From: Liolophura sinensis
Taxonomy: Eukaryota > Mollusca > Polyplacophora > Chitonida > Chitonidae
Direction of reading: 5' to 3'
Assembly: GCF_032854445.1 (NCBI RefSeq)
Contig: NW_027018347.1
Location: forward strand, 1 to 37,112
Length of the DNA stretch: 37,112 nucleotides
The position numbers and the translations under genes were made by a program. Positions 35,801-37,112 of the stretch are shown in pieces. How positions within the stretch are numbered: the first letter of the stretch is position 1; every line of letters begins with the position of its first letter. A model generated the notes under the pieces. It was not told where the DNA came from. It saw nothing but the letters and a program-made list of their open reading frames with translations, and searched no databases.

Positions 35801-37112
35801 GGACTTAGAAGTAAGACAATTGCTGGGTGAGTTAAATGGGCTTGGCCCAAACATTTCAGGTCTTCTGGCTACCGAAGGGCACATAACTTATAGTCAAAAG
35901 TTGAATATAGTAAAGACCAGTCGCGATTGTACAGAGTACAGTGTAGCCGATTTCAATTAACAAAAAGACCAGGCAGAAATGCAAAAGTGCGAAAACTGTT
36001 CCAGTGCTGCTGGTAAGATGCTAATCCGACGTATTTTGTGACGAGAAATCGAATGGTGCAAACCGCGTTGCTCTCCGACCAATACTTTTGGCTGTAGTGA
36101 CAATTGAATGATCATTTATGTCATAATCACGTGCCCAGCAACGGCTCTTACTCCATGGAAACCAGGGAAATTTGCAATTTTTCAACAGCTGCCGATGCCT
36201 GGCTCAATTCCGCATCTTTTGGCACCTTACTGAAGTGGGTCAGTGTTCAGTTGTACTTTTTACAGCAGACTGTATCAAGAACCTTGTGTTTCTCACGTAC
36301 AAATGGTGTGGTTTTTTCTACACGTAGATAAAGACATTGAGATTGTCTTGCACTTAGAAGTAAGACAATTGCTGGGTGAGTTAAATGGGCTTAGCCCAAA
36401 GATTTCAGGTCTTCTGGGCTACCGAAGGGCACATAACTTATAGTCAAAAGTTGAATATAGTAATGACCAGTCGCGATTGTACAGAGTACAGTGTAGCCGA
36501 TTTCAATTAACAAAAAGACCAGGCAAAAATGCAAAAGTGGAAAACTGTTCCAGTGCTGCTGGTAAGAGGCTAATCCGACGTATTTGTGACGAGAAATCGA
36601 ATGGTGCAATCCGCGTTGCTCTCCGGCCAATACGTTTGGCTGTAGCGACAATTGAATGATCATTTATGTCATAATCACGTGCCCGGCAACGGCTCTTACT
36701 CCATGGAAACCAGGGAAATTTGCAATTTTTCAACAGCTGCCGATGCCTGGCTCAATTCCGCATCTTTTGGCACCTTACTGAAGTGGGTCAGTGTTCAGTT
36801 GTACTTTTTACAGCAGACTGTATCAAGAACCTTGTGTTTCTCACGTACAAATGGTGTGGTTTTTCTACACGTAGATAAAGACATTGAGATTGTCTTGCAC
36901 TTAGAAGTAAGGCAATTGCTGGGTGAGTTAAATGGGCTTAGCCCAAAGATTTCAGGTCTTCTGGGCTACCGAAGGGCACATAACTTATAGTCAAAAGTTG
37001 AATATAGTAATGACCAGTCGCGATTGTACAGAGTACAGTGTAGCCGATTTCAATTAACAAAAAGACCAGGCAAAAAATGCAAAAGTGCGAAAACTGTTCC
37101 AGTGCTGCTGGT

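Larger units (their letters stand above)
20028..37112. repeat. Satellite array, right part (549-bp monomers, about 31 copies)
   Basis: Continuation of the same array, same orientation and phase. Landmark positions (AATGATCATT or variant) are 20196, 20745, 21294, 21843, 22392, 22941, 23490, 24039, 24588, 25137, 25686, 26235, 26784, 27331, 27880, 28428, 28977, 29525, 30072, 30619, 31169, 31719, 32267, 32815, 33363, 33911, 34460, 35009, 35558, 36107 and 36655. The distance 16255 to 20196 is 3,941 bp; subtracting the 3,390-bp transposon and a 2-bp duplication leaves 549 bp, one monomer. The array runs off the window end. One-base indels become frequent again after about 27 kb. No gene is supported. 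Confidence 0.97.

Noticed and set aside
20193-36990. The same recurring open frames in the right array
   Set aside because: Same reasons as for the left array; they are by-products of the satellite sequence.
1-37112. CRISPR array
   Set aside because: The unit is a 549-bp monomer repeated without spacers, and there are no cas genes.
1-37112. 5S rDNA, tRNA or histone repeat cluster (unit size would fit)
   Set aside because: No 5S sequence, no A/B-box pair, and no histone-like frame was recognised on either strand.
1-37112. Satellite derived from the transposon
   Set aside because: Outside the element I see no terminal repeat, motif copy or transposase-like fragment in the monomers.

Overview
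This window is eukaryotic, non-genic repeat DNA. Almost all of it (about 33.7 kb of 37.1 kb) is one tandem satellite array with a 549-bp monomer. A single 3,390-bp DNA transposon of the pogo/Tigger-like branch of the IS630-Tc1-mariner superfamily interrupts it at 16636-20025. The transposase gene has spliceosomal GT-AG introns, and its protein architecture (pipsqueak-type helix-turn-helix, CENP-B/Tc5-like second DNA-binding region, DDD catalytic domain, charged linker, C-terminal module) is typical of animal elements. I infer a metazoan, possibly an aquatic invertebrate; the species cannot be told from the sequence. No bacterial operon, rRNA, tRNA or CRISPR array is visible.

Layout: 1-16635 is satellite with about 30 monomers; 16634-16635 and 20026-20027 are the TA target-site duplication; 16636-20025 is the transposon, with its gene on the minus strand; 20028-37112 is satellite with about 31 monomers in the same phase. 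Removing the transposon and one TA leaves exactly 549 bp between the flanking monomer landmarks, so the insertion disturbed nothing else. The array has higher-order structure: a five-monomer block repeats at an offset of 2,746 bp on the left (5.9-11 kb, with an older copy at 0.4-2.7 kb), a ten-monomer block repeats at about 5,484-5,488 bp on the right (21.8-32.8 kb), and a short local repeat surrounds the transposon.

The transposon carries near-perfect terminal inverted repeats, nine copies of a 15-bp subterminal motif related to the repeat tips, and one transposase gene: a probable noncoding first exon followed by three coding exons. The gene is almost intact, but it has an in-frame TAA at codon 374 and a phase mismatch at the last intron, so it probably encodes no full-length transposase. 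Its ends look intact and could be recognised in trans.

Many short open frames recur once per monomer throughout the array. They are by-products of the repeat: most begin at TTG, several frames are open at once, and frames break between monomers. I do not annotate them as genes. The most notable points are the satellite and its nested higher-order repeats, the nine-copy subterminal motif array, exchange of one dyad-symmetric sequence for another in a monomer subtype, the presence of a CENP-B-related transposon family inside a satellite array, and a density of one-base indels that rises with distance from the unique transposon, which suggests an assembly-consensus artefact.
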